A stretch of 64,000 bases of DNA, taken from the NCBI RefSeq assembly GCF_018139145.2, contig NC_059478.1, forward strand, positions 11,515,001-11,579,000, given 5' to 3'. A program made the translations under genes and the position numbers. The stretch comes from Gymnogyps californianus. Taxonomy: Eukaryota; Chordata; Aves; Accipitriformes; Cathartidae. Positions 51,701 through 63,305 of this stretch are shown here, one piece after another (within the stretch, counting starts at the first letter, position 1; the number at the start of each line of letters is the position of its first letter). Under the pieces are notes generated by a model that was not told the origin of the DNA, searched no databases, and saw only the letters and a program-made list of their open reading frames with translations.

Positions 51701-54700
51701 GTTGCACCTTTTTTGTGAAAGATTCTAGGTACTGTTCTTTTTTTTTCCTCCTACAGTAAGTTCTTTAGTCCTTTCTCTCTTACTAACTCTCCCAAATCAG
51801 TATCCATCACACCTTTCTGAACTGCTGTAGCAGCCAAGCAAGCCCAAGTCTCATTCTTAGACCATAAAAAGCTTTCTAAGAATTAAATTGTGAATTTCCA
51901 CTTAGATTTGAACTGTTCACCTAACTTTTGGTCTTACCCTCTTTCTTTATAAATTCCATTATTTATTTTTCCTGTACTCCTGTGATACAGAACCTCTTAC
52001 AAAAATGGAATTAATAAATTTGAATCTCTGTTCTAGCCAGACAAATTGAATTTGCAGCATCTCATTCTAATGTTAAGATATATTGCTTTCAAAGTTTTGC
52101 TGCATCTTACATTTAAAAAAACCCCGCAAATTAACACATTTAGTAATATTAGTAACATAACAACAGTGTTATCAATCGTATTACAAATGCATTTGTAATG
52201 TTTTTTGTTGGAGGGAAAGGAGATGCTGACTGTTTTGTTTAAGCAGTGGCACGAACATTCCATAATCAAGTGTTGCTACTAAACATGAACTGATTAGAGT
52301 ACCCTTTTTCCCCCTTGAGTCTGTAAAAGCCACAGAGTAGTGCTCCTGGCTGCCACACAAACTGTAGCTGAGGTTCTGGGCTGGGCATGTTTTTTAGTAC
52401 CAGAGCACTGGGCTATTTGGGTGTAGATTCATGGATCAGATGATTCTCTATAAACTCTGATCATTCATTTTGCTGTCTTGTTCATGAATACCTCAGAAGT
52501 GACCTTTCTGGATAATAAGAATTTCTTTTTAATCTAAATGTAATCCACCCCTCTGTATAATTAATTTGACTGAGCGAAATCCTCTGGTTGTGAACAGCCT
52601 TCTATTTTCAGCTAGAAAAAGGTTTTAAAATAGGTTTTTTAATGTTTCCTTTCCCTTTGATTGCAGACAGTATCCGTACTTACTCAGTAAGTACTACTTT
52701 AGCACTTTTCAACTTTAGTCCTTACAGACTATCTACTTAACATTCTCTTACTGATGTCAACAGTCTGTGTTTTATGAGATTGGAGGATATCAGCAATGAC
52801 TTTATATTATATTCTTTTTTTGGAATTAGCTATTGATTGACTGATTTTGTAAAAGCATAAAGGCATTTCTGTGACATTTTGTCATCACTCTGCTTGTTTT
52901 GATTTAAATAAAAGCACTTCCCTTTTTTTTAGGGGGTGGGGAGCAATCTTTAGCATTCTGTATGGAAACTGGTTTGTATTTTCATTAGAGGTAGGTCTAA
53001 AACAGATGATAGTTTAGAATTTTTGAATCATGTAATCATCTTTTACCCTAAATGAAGTTTGAGCATGCTCCATGAAATAGTGGTCTATATGAACAGTTAC
53101 AAGACTGTGTCACGTACAGGCTCTTGTGCTGCAGCTGTCCTTGTTCTTTTCTTTATAACAAATAAGTAAACTAGATGTGTGAGAGAAAGCGTACAATATT
53201 TGTAATAATTTAGAGTATATGTCAGTATTAAAACACACTGATTTGCTGGGCTGTTATCATAGTCTCAGTTACTATGTAAGGAAACACCAGTTAAATATTT
53301 CACTGCAATTTTAAGTAAATGTGCAGGTGAAAGTCTTATCCTAATAAGGTTAAAATATACTTTTCTTAATGCAGCATGAGTTTAAGTAGTCAATTGGGTG
53401 GATCTCTAGAGTCCTCTAGAAAATGAAGCAAACATTAAATTTCCCAGAAAAGTCAGCATACGTCTGTCAGTAGATAGCAGCTCTTGGAAAAAACAGAGCT
53501 TTCATGTGTTTTGCTGTTTTTAAGAAAGATTTACTTTTTAAAGTTTCTTGTAATTCAAAAGAATATGGGATAATTCAGAACAGTAAACTTTGTTGTATTA
53601 ACTATTAATCTTATAACAGTTATACTGCATGGAAAAAGGTCACTTATTTTTTTCTTGCTGTGAAGTTTTCAGTAAAGGCCATTGTAGTCTTAGCATGGGA
53701 AAGAGTATATACCAATCATTTTCGTCACATCAGCTGCCTGCACACATTCAGGACTGTTTTGGTTTATTTTCTTTAGACAAGAATTGTACACCTAATTTTA
53801 AGTTCTTTGAGATATTATCTCCTTCAACAGCCTGGTATGCAGATATTTGTAAAACTTCTCCCAAACGAGTCTCTTTTTTCGGAAAGGTGGAAGTGGTAAG
53901 AAACCGTTAAACCAGTGGTTGAGAAGGTAGATGTCTGTGGGTATTGATGGGAAATAGTCGTTAGAGGAAAGCTGTATCACCACACAGGAAGAAGCATAAA
54001 ACTCTTGAAAGCATTTTCTCCAGCTGTTGCGGAAGAACAATTTAGACAGTAGAACTTGAAAGCCACAGATCTTATACCTCATTTCTAGCTGAGAGAGTCC
54101 TTCCAGAAAAAGAACTGATTAGCTGCACTCTTTTAACAGCTGTCACAAAGGCTCAGCATTTTCACAGAAAAGATGGGTTTAACAGTAGGGAAACAATAAA
54201 TTGCAAATACATAATCAGATTTATACAGGGTGGCCTTCAAGCTTTGCAAAGAAAATCACAAAATATGAAAGAAAAATAGTGGATCTTTGCTTTTTGAAAC
54301 AGAATATAGCTCCATAATTTATTACCAACCTGTTTGCCAATAAATAACAGCCAGTGAAATTTCTACAAAAATTACATTTAAAACCATTTATTACTGTAAG
54401 TAACTCCCTTTCACCCAGTCATATGACTTCTTTACTCTTTCAGCTATTACATTTTGCATTAAGGGTTGGGCAAGATTTCCCTGTGACTTCGAGTCATTCA
54501 GTTATCTGCAAGGGCTGTGAGCTGACAGCTCGGAGTTCCTCTTTCTTCCTCCGCTCCCCCTAGTCTGTCTCAAAAACAAGAGAGACTATTTTTCCCATAT
54601 AAATGTCCAGTGCTCTGCCATTAAGTAACTTCAACACTTATTTCACATGACATATTGTTGGTAGCTATTCTGCTTCTAAAAGATTGCCCACTAGCACCCT

Positions 54701-55531
54701 TCGAATAAATATTTGCAACTTTTCTTTGAAGTATGTATTTGGAGACAAAGCAGACCAGCATGTGCTTTAAGCCAATATTTTTCTTTCAAGTAAGATTTAA
54801 GGGAAGCAATATGGTAGTTTATAAGAGTAGTACATGATTCACTTAACTGATGGTGCATTTTATAGTCCTACTTCTGTTACTGACCTGTTACATCATCATA
54901 GGCAAGATATTTCATCTCTGGTTTTGTCCTTTCCAAGGCAAAGGTGATCACTGTTTTGGTTTTTTTTTTTTTGTCTGTGTATTTTGAAGCAGCATTTAGT
55001 AAATTGTGTCTTGTGTAGTGAATGTGTGTTTGTGTATGTATGATGACAAGACTTGCAGTGCTATCTTTGGTCATCATTTTTCAGAATTTAAAAAGGTTTT
55101 TTCCAGCTTAGAGTGACATTCTTCTATAAAGAACAGCCTGTCTCCCCACCACCCCCAAGTAGAGGTCATGTCCCGTTGTTCTCGGGGACACTCAAATCAA
55201 GGGGTGTCTCAAGCACATGGGAGAGCTGCTCCTCTCCAGTGACAGCAAAACCGAGCTGCGCTTGGGGTGGCGTGTTTGTAGAGACATTCTGAAGCAAAAA
55301 CATAGTGCAAAAATATTGTCCAAAACCTAGTTAACTATCCTCTAAGGTTTATAGCAGTCTCAGATATTAAATAGAACTGGATTTTTTTTCGTGCTCCTTT
55401 TATAGCGCAAACTTCAGGTTTCTCTATGCGTTGTGTATTTCCATAACTTAATTTATAATAGTTGGTTTTGAGATACTTTTGACATCCTGTATTGATGCGT
55501 GTTTCTAATTTAACAGGTATAGATTTTATCT
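48788..55531. other. AT-rich non-coding DNA
   Basis: No exon is supported. A purine-rich tract lies at about 49346-49386 and a run of 13 T at 54960-54972. The stretch at 55140-55290 is GC-raised but not recognisable. Many short open frames occur on both strands without domains. No clear interspersed repeat was recognised. Confidence 0.6.
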
Positions 55532-55567
55532 AGGAGTAATCTGCATGCCAGGAGTAATCTGCATAAT
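55532..55567. repeat. Imperfect tandem duplication of an 18-bp unit
   Basis: The first 15 bases of each unit (AGGAGTAATCTGCAT) are identical at 55532-55546 and 55550-55564, and the last three differ. It is a small local duplication. Confidence 0.85.
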
Positions 55568-57981
55568 TTCTTACGCTGAAGGATGATGAAGGTAGAGAGA
55601 GACGTGATAGTTCACACATGTTGAGAGGTGCAAAGTTGCAAACTGTGCTACAGTCAGGAGTTGGGGGGCCTAACTGAGAAAGGGAAATCTAACAACAGAC
55701 AGGATTATTTTGACCATCTTTGGAATTCAGGATCTCAAGGCAATAATAAACAGGAGCCTTACAGGGAATCTTGTTTGTAAATAATCTTTAGTTTTACTGT
55801 AAATTACTTTGGTCATTTCCAAACTACAGTCATAGTAAGAGATGCACACGTGGGTTTTAGCCAATATTGCTTTTACAGGGATGTTGTTCTTTGAGGGGAG
55901 AGACCATGGTGCAATCATTCAGGAAAAAAAACTCCTGAAGGGTGATAGTGATCCAAAAAATTTTGTCACAACTAGGCCAAACTGAGCACCTGTACGTCAA
56001 CTGAAGAGAAGGACCCCAGGTTGAGAGAGAGAAGGACACAGTATAGTCTACAGTTCTTCTCCATGATATCTAGCCTCTGCAAGAATAATCTTAGGAAAAA
56101 CAACTTTTCTACTACAGAGGCAACCCCAGAACTCTAAAAATACATAAATGATGCATTTGGTACGCATTAGCTTGACTTTAATGTCCAGACCCAGAAATAC
56201 TCTCCCTCGTACTGACAATCTGCATTCTTTGTGAAGTAAGAAAGTGATGGGGGTAGTATACGCCTACCGTAGTACAGATGTTGCTATTTGATACCAAGAA
56301 CTGAATCGACTGTGCTGTCTTTACTGGAAATCCTAGTTAATGTTTTGCTTGTGTTAGTATTTCCATGTGCTGATTCTCTTGGGCAACACCTCAAAGTACT
56401 TGTATTTCATCGCTAAAGAATTTTAGTCTCGTTGAAAATCATTGGGATTTGAATTTTTGAGGTTGGTTGTTTTGGGTTTTTTTCAAGTTCCACCAATTAC
56501 TACATCAGAGCAATATATAAAACAAGGGTTTTAACTTCTTTGGGCAGATATCCAAAAGGTATGTGGTCTGAAACATGGGAAACAAGGCATGACTCTCTTC
56601 TGTGCCACAGATACCTATGTCATTTTGAACAAGTAATTTAATATCTCTGTTCCTCACATTTCCACTAAGGAAAGGAAAATTGTGGTATTTCTCTGCTTGG
56701 AAATATCACCTTACAGAGGCTACTGTATTTATGGTTGTATGTAAAATATCTTTGGTTGCCTTGTTTGCAAGACACCCTGTTCCCAAATATTGTACCAGTA
56801 TTATAACTTTAGAGAAGAGAGCCCTGTCAAGGACTGCACCTAAGTGGGTGCATCAGGTGCTGCTTCTGTTGTCAAAGGGTCATCTGTGAAATATTTGAGA
56901 GGCAATGAATTGCTGTGCTGTTAATGTTTCAACTCCTCTAATTCAACCACTAAAAGAAAACAAGTACCAAGATTTTTGCCACTTACTTTCACAGTGGGGA
57001 TGGGATTAAAGATGTTGCCCTTCTGTGTCTATATACTTCATACATGAGTACAATGATAGACTAGAGATGTATATTCTTATAAGAGCAGATGGTATCTGTC
57101 AATAGTTCAGACAGCCTGTGAAAGCCAAAAAACTTCTGAAACTCTTCCAAGAATAATGACTTGTTCCCCAAGACAAACTTATTCAGGATGCAGTTACCAG
57201 ACAGAATTCAACATTCTCTATTAAGAGAAGCTGTTTGAGCAAAGGCAGTTATTACATGCTATGACATTTTGAAAATGAAATTGATGGATTCTTCTCACGT
57301 CTGGAGCAGACACTAATGGAAACTCTTGTGAATGTGCTGAGACCATTTGAACAAGCCACTAGAGAGCTAACTGCTGAAACAGCATAGTTAAGCCAAGTCA
57401 TACCACCAGTTCTTATCCTGTGATTATTGATGCATGACTCCTCTCCTCCCCACCACCCCTGAAGTCATCCAACAAGGAATCTTATTTGTTGCCAAAAAAT
57501 TTAGGGGAGAGAAAAAAGATGGTGTAGACTATTTAAACCATTTTTCAGGTTTAGAAAAAAGTCTCCATTTTTATGGAAGTTTGCTTCTAAATCCCTTTTT
57601 TTGAAAAAGTTAGTGGAAAGTTTGTGTCAGAGAGGTAACAAGACTGTTAAGTGACCAAAGATATCTGAAAAGCCATGGAACATTCATATTCCTTTGGCTA
57701 CCACTATTTCTATAAATTTTTTGAAACATTGCTCAGGGGGATGAGCAGACAAAATTTTATTTGTTAAAGCAAGCAAAAGAAAGTCTCACATGCTCTTGCT
57801 GTCCTTTGCCTTTGCTGACTTGTTGAACCCAGCTTAAAGCAAAAATCAGATACTCATCTGCTGGGATTTCAAATAAACCATCTGGGTAACTAACGTGATA
57901 ATTAAGTGCCTTGAATTCCATCCCACTAATTTGTCATTTAAAACAACAATGACAACACTTTAGTAGTTGAAGCTTTTTTAA
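55568..57981. other. AT-rich non-coding DNA
   Basis: No gene or mobile element was recognised. Chance open frames at 55727-55918, 55857-56039 (minus) and 56680-56889 (plus) have no domains. Confidence 0.6.
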
Positions 57982-57999
57982 TTTTTTTTTTTTTTTTTT
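57982..57999. repeat. Poly(T) run, 18 T
   Basis: Eighteen uninterrupted T about 230 bases before the LTR. It lies outside the LTR target-site duplication and so is not part of that insertion. Confidence 0.9.
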
Positions 58000-58228
58000 A
58001 ATTCTATGCAGGTCATGTTTAAATCTCAAAGTCTGAGTAGCTAGTCTGTCAGGCAGACTATTCAGTTTGAACTGCTGATACTCATTTGTTAAAGTCACTT
58101 CAGATATCATTAAAGAACTGGTTAATTAGTCTTTAAACAAAAAAGTAACATAAAAGGGCCTGCTCTGGAAAGGACTTTTATTTCTGCACATATATTTATC
58201 CTATCCATTCAGTGAAATTAAAGAATAA
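58000..58228. other. Non-coding flank of the LTR
   Basis: Unique AT-rich sequence. Its last five bases, AATAA at 58224-58228, form the left copy of the LTR target-site duplication. Confidence 0.7.
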
Positions 58229-58387
58229 TGTCATGGTTTAACCCCAGCCAGCAACTAAGCACCATGCAGCCGCTCGCTCACTCGCCCCACCCACTGGGAT
58301 GGGGGAGAGAATCGGAAAAAAAAAAATCATGGGTTGAGATAAAGACAGTTTAACAGGACAGAAAGGAATGAAAAATAATTAGAATGA

Positions 58388-58403
58388 TAATAATAATAAT
58401 AAT
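58388..58403. repeat. AAT triplet repeat inside the LTR
   Basis: About five AAT units followed by imperfect AATA- and ACAAT-type units. From memory the same family has variable ATT runs at this place, so it is probably a native unstable part of the LTR and not an independent insertion. Confidence 0.75.
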
Positions 58404-58536
58404 ATGACAATAACAATACTAAAAGAATTAGAATATACAAAGCAAGTGATGCACAATGCAATTGCTCACCACTTGCTGACCGATGCCCGGTTAGTTCCTG
58501 AGCCGTGATCCGCCTCTCCCAGCCAACTCCCCCCAG

Positions 58537-58544
58537 TTTATATA
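58537..58544 (-). promoter_or_regulatory. LTR TATA box
   Basis: TATATAAA reads on the minus strand, within the sequence CAGTATATAAACTGG. A CRE-like TGATGTCA sits just upstream of it in LTR orientation (58552-58559 on plus). Transcription would run toward lower coordinates. Activity is not shown by sequence. Confidence 0.65.
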
Positions 58545-58816
58545 CTGGGCATGATGTCATATGGTATGGAATATCCCTTTGGCCAGTTTGGGTCAGGTGT
58601 CCTGGCTGTGTCCCCTCCCAACTGCTTGTGCCCCTCCAGCCTTCTCGCTGGCTGGGCATGAGAAGCTGAAAAATCCTTGACTTAGTATAAACACTACTTA
58701 GCAACAACTAAAAACATCAGTGTGTTATCAACGTTATTCTCATACTAAATCCAAAACATAACACTATACTAGCTACTAGGAAGAAAATTAACTCTATCCT
58801 AGCCGAAACCAGGACA

Positions 58817-59639
58817 AATAATAAAGAGTTTTCTTGTTGTATTGTTTGCAAATTGTTCATAAACTCTGTGCAGTGCAATTTGTTTTGTGGTTGTTCCCTG
58901 TTCACGCTTATCTATTGGAAAATACATACACCTCACTAAAATTCTGAACGTTTCCAGTACAAATGGTGAAATTTTGAAGGATTGAATTTATTTTAATGCT
59001 ATATAAATATTGTGGAGTAATAATGTTGTAGAGCACTGACCAAAAGTTGGGCCAGCTCTGTGCTAGAAGATAAGTCTGCAGCCTTGGGCTGCGGCCAATG
59101 TCACCAGTGTGTCCTCTTACGCAGACCCCTTTGAAAACAGTACAAACTGCTCCTTACAGTACCCTGATGGAGCAGTTGGAGAGTTGCAGAGCAACTGAAA
59201 AGTGCTGGTGTCCACCAATAATTCTAATAAACTCAGTGGGGAAACTTGTAATATAGTGTTACCTCAAAAATAATCTCTTCATATCTTCTACTGATTTTTC
59301 ATTGGTACAAATAGAGTTTGTTTTTTCTGGAAATCACATAACCTATACATGGTCTTAGTAAAGTGTTAGCTAGTGTGTGTTTCTGCGTGTGTAAGACCTA
59401 CAGACAGTCTCCTTTTAGCTGACACATTTTAGGGAATAAAATGAAACAGGTATCTGATATAAAAATCAGAATTACATAGGTGCTGGCTTGAAATTATCTA
59501 CTGTTAGTCACCAGAGTATTTCTGATTATTACAGTTGCAAGGAGGTGTACACAATTATCAGACATAGCTAGGGAAAGGAAAAGTCTGTAAAAAGGTTATC
59601 AGCATTGGTATCTAAACCAGTGATATAGCAAGCTGCTGT
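58817..59639. other. Non-coding DNA
   Basis: It begins with the right copy of the LTR target-site duplication. A GCAGCCTTGGGCTGC hairpin-like stretch lies at about 59078-59092. No gene was recognised. Confidence 0.6.
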
Positions 59640-59714
59640 AAGTTAGCTTTGCTTTGAGTAGGGAGTTGGACCAGATGATCTTCAGAGCTCCTTTCCAAAC
59701 TGAACCATTCTATG
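59640..59714 (+). mobile_element. CR1 LINE 3' end
   Basis: GGAGTTGGACCAGATGATCT at 59662-59681 is followed by TCAGAGCTCCTTTCCAAACTG and AACCATTCTATG. This is the characteristic sense 3' terminus of avian CR1 LINEs (GGTTGGACTAGATGATCTT...CCTTCCAACCC...), ending in one copy of the CR1 tail unit ATTCTATG (59707-59714). CR1 copies are almost always cut short at the 5' end, as here. The divergence is moderate. The 5' limit is approximate. Confidence 0.88.
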
Positions 59715-61214
59715 TCAGAAGTATTTTAACTAAACATTCCCCTGTCCAAAAAGTCTTGGTTACTTGAAAACAACTCCTTGGGGGAAGCTCTTGACTTTGG
59801 TGAAAGTTATGCTGGAAATAAAAAGGAGAGGGGGAACAGAGGAGCCCAGAAGACCCAGGTATTTAGGTTAATTACCTGACATGTGGTGACACAAGTTAAG
59901 GTCCAAGCTTTGATCCAGAATATAAGTGAACCGTTTCTCTTATTCTTCCTGTATTTTTAATTGATTGTGAAAGGTCTGTTTTATTTTGATGTGTAATAAA
60001 AACAAATTATGGAACATCAAAAAATGCTGTAAACCTGGTAATTCCTGGTTTCTTGCCAGCCATACTCAACTGGACCTAGTTAGGGGAAAACATTAGACCT
60101 TATGTAGTCCTATTGTTTCCTTTTCTCTCTTGACTATAAAAGAGAATTGCTTAACGATATTTCTTGCAAACTATGTCATTCGAATTAGGAATGATTATTA
60201 GTTACTTCAACATATGTTCTTAAGAGATACATATGTATGTATTGTTTCACGACTATTTTAGGAAGATTAGTTGTTATAATTCACTCAAAGCTGGGATGAG
60301 GAGGAGGTGGTCCAAAGAGCATGTAAGAAATATTGCAGTGATCTAGCCAGTTTTCAGTCTGAAACAAAAATATAAAAAGCTATCACAAGAATTTCAATAA
60401 TAAGGGTAAATATTTTTCTTTTCTGTGGGTGTATATCCATATGGTAAGAAAAGGTATGAAAATCTCATATGTTTCATTCTTCAGCTATAGTGAAGTCGAA
60501 GAAGAATAGTAGGGCAAAGTAAATATAAACCAAAAATTTTTCTAGGGCAAAGTCAAATATTTAAACCTCCCATATCATAATTGAATGCCCAAACCAAAGG
60601 TGTCTATAGAATCAACTTCTTCTGTAGCCCAATAAATATTTAAGGTCAAGAGACAAGTAGCTCATTGCCTGACTCTCAACAAATGAGAACAATGGTCTCA
60701 CTCAGCATTGGATAAAATGAGGGAGCAGCCAGCTGCCAGAAAAATAGCTGCACTTCTTACTGGTGCGGTGAATGTAACTCTGAATAAATGTTGATGAGAC
60801 AGTGTCTCTCAGAAGTAAGATGGAACCAAATTAGATGCATTATCTAGGAAAAACACCATGTTACAATTTACGGTCTAGTCCTAAACTGAATAGTTATCAT
60901 ATGGTGCTAATACCCATTTTGCTCTTCTATGGAGCAGGTCTGGGATTTAACATCTTGAGATCGGCTTAATCTAAAACATATGTGTTTTCTTTTATTCACA
61001 TGTGTGTTCAGCATTTCTCCTTTTCCAAGAGCTAGGACCAGCATGATAATGTGCTGTGATGAGAGAAATACAGAGTTCATTGTTGTGATATAACTACAGA
61101 AACAATAGGGACCTACAATAAAATATGTATGTTCTCTTTTATGGGTTTTATTTTGTGGCACGGGCTAGTGTTTCTGTTAAGATTAGAAAGTGAAAGTTTC
61201 CCCCATTGGGCATG
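59715..61214. other. AT-rich non-coding DNA
   Basis: No gene was recognised. Two related segments, 60511-60531 and 60544-60567, both read AGGGCAAAGT...AAATAT...AAACC and look like a diverged local duplication. The 84-codon minus frame at 60907-61161 has no domain. Confidence 0.6.
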
Positions 61215-61234
61215 GTGTGTGTGTGTGTGTGTGT
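61215..61234. repeat. GT microsatellite, 10 units
   Basis: Ten perfect GT units, followed after CCCTT by a run of nine C (61240-61248) and six A (61249-61254). A probable length-polymorphic locus. Confidence 0.95.
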
Positions 61235-63197
61235 CCCTTCCCCCCCCCAAAAAAGCTTTATTAACTTAAATGAATATTTACTGGAATTTGCAGCAAAGGT
61301 TGAAGCGGTATGAAATGATAAACCCCAACATGTGTCTGTCTTCTACCATGGGAAAGCTGTGAAGGATGATTCTGTCACAAAGTTTGGGATCACTTAGATT
61401 TTTGTGGGTCTTTGTGTCTGGATCTACTTAAACCTAGCATTTTAAGACAAAGGACTGAAAGACTTTTTCAAATAAAAGGCTAATTTATAGCATTAGTTTA
61501 TCAAAGTGGAATCAAAATATGTATTTAACTTGAAAAACATTTCATGTAAAGATGTCATTTCTTTTCGGTACTAGAATATAAGTATATCACGTAATATTTT
61601 CTTTTGTTATGTAGAGCTACACTACAGTATAGTACAAAATAAATTAAAGTTCCTGTCATAACAATGTGGTATATGCAATTCTAGCAGAATTGTTTGTCCA
61701 ACACAATTTTCTTTCTAGTCAGAAAACCCCTAACTGCCATGATGAAACTGTCTTTTCTGGCAAAAGAAGTTCCCTTGATCAGCGCTACATCCCCACAAGG
61801 GATTTTCTTTTGTCTTGTTTGGTCATAAGGTTGTCTTACTGTGTGAAACTAGTTCAGTGTGGTAAATGAAGTCTCAGCTGAAAACGGATTATGTAGCACA
61901 GTGCCTCTTCCTAATGCCTTGTTTCCTTTTGCTAGAGCCTCTGTTTTTAAATAAGTGAATACAGAAAGTACATTTGAATTCTAAATAGCCTGAAAAGGAA
62001 AATCCAGAAAAGAGACTTGCTGTCTTTTCTAACAGGCATCAAACATCTTTTATGTGTTTTAACCATTGCATTGGACATATTTGAGCATGCTTACTGATGC
62101 TGGGAAGTAATGACAGAAGTTATCTAAAACAAACCTTCTATTTGACCTAATCTACGGTTTTCTTCAGTCTTCGCAAGACTGCAAACATAGAATTCTCTTT
62201 CATGGTAACAGTCACGTAACAAGTCTGGGAAGGGCATTAAATTCTACTGTATAATTAATATCAGACATGCAGTCTCTATGCTGCTGTTCTAAATGGAACA
62301 GTAAAGAGTTGGAAAAAAAAAATGAAATAAACCCTGGTATCATCCTGCATAAATTGAGTGAAGGAAAACTTTCAATTCCTGGTTAGAGCAGAAGAATGAA
62401 GGGTATGGGAAGACACTAGGTGGTCGTCTGCTGTACTGCTTGAGAGGGAGGGGGCACCTTGTACTTTGCTCAGTGTTGGCCAAACACACAATGAGGCAGA
62501 GGGGCAGCCATGCAGCCTCACCTTCACCAGAATGTGAAATATTTAATGGGAGAGATGTGCAACACTGCTAGCTCTTCTCTCATCCTTTATTTTCCAGGTT
62601 TTACAGGGTATCGAGGCAGGGTTTTGATTCTAGCTTGCATAGATCAAGCTAGACAGGTAGATCAAACTTGTTTTCCCTGCATGAAAAATGAGGGAGGAGC
62701 ATGTTTGGCTATAGTAGTCATGAAGAAGTCTAAGTACAACAGTTTTTGCTCTGCCCTTTGCATAGACTCCTCCAGAAACCATCTCCTTAGTTACGTACTG
62801 AGGTACAGATCAGGTAGAAGCTGACTCTTACACATTAGTCAGGATTTCTTGCCCACTAGATAATGAGATGTTAAAAAGCTGTGTGGCCTCAAAGTTTTTT
62901 AAGGAATGGAATAATCTTTTTTTTTTTCCCTTGTCCTGAAAATTCTGGGTTTTTTTCTCTAATTAAAATGATTATTGACCTCAAGGACATTATTTTCTGA
63001 AACTTTTCGGCATCTGAAATAGATATCCTTATGCAGCCTGCACTGCTGTGCAGCAGACATGACCTCTGCTGAAAGAATAGTACATAAAGTGTACTTTGTT
63101 AATCAGTATTATATGTATAGGGATTAATTTGGTCTACTTAAGAATACACCCCTAAGTGATATTTGCCAAATAAGTGATTTGTGCTTTGTTCTTTAGA
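61235..63197. other. AT-rich non-coding DNA
   Basis: Chance open frames at 61666-61869 and 62510-62824 (104 codons, plus) have no recognisable domain or plausible exon structure. No mobile element was recognised. Confidence 0.55.
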
Positions 63198-63305
63198 CTG
63201 GTAGTTCTTAACCAGAGGAATGTGTTCTTTACAGCACAGTTTCAAAATCTACACTCAGAAACTTTTCAGGAACATTCTTCATATACAAAATTTCACAGAC
63301 CACTA
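63198..63305. repeat. Possible hAT-type DNA transposon remnant
   Basis: The segment starts ACTGGTAGTTCTTAACCAG, resembling the CAGTGGTTCTCAACC terminus of hAT (Charlie/MER5-like) non-autonomous elements. It ends near CAGACCACTAG, an imperfect inverse of that terminus. The inner sequence is unassigned and I see no clear 8-bp target-site duplication. The call is weak. Confidence 0.2.

Larger units (their letters stand above)
58229..58816 (-). mobile_element. Solo LTR of an avian endogenous retrovirus
   Basis: This 588-bp element has the canonical TG...CA ends and an exact 5-bp target-site duplication, AATAA at 58224-58228 and 58817-58821. On the minus strand it begins TGTCCTGGTTTCGGCTAGG and ends GGTTAAACCATGACA, a terminal pattern I recognise as a common bird LTR family. 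On the same strand a TATA box (TATATAAA, 58537-58544) lies about 280 bases in, as expected of a U3 region. There are no gag, pol or env sequences and no second LTR, so it is a solo LTR left by recombination between two LTRs. A 5-bp duplication fits ERVL-like elements better than the 6 bp usual for ERVK, so the class is tentative. The intact ends and duplication suggest a fairly young insertion. A 126-codon minus frame inside it is not a gene. Confidence 0.92.

Noticed and set aside
58327..58707. 126-codon minus-strand open frame
   Set aside because: It lies wholly inside the solo LTR, spans its triplet repeat and TATA region and has no retroviral protein resemblance.
62510..62824. 104-codon plus open frame
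   Set aside because: It has no domain, signal peptide or exon-like flanks and matches no family I know.
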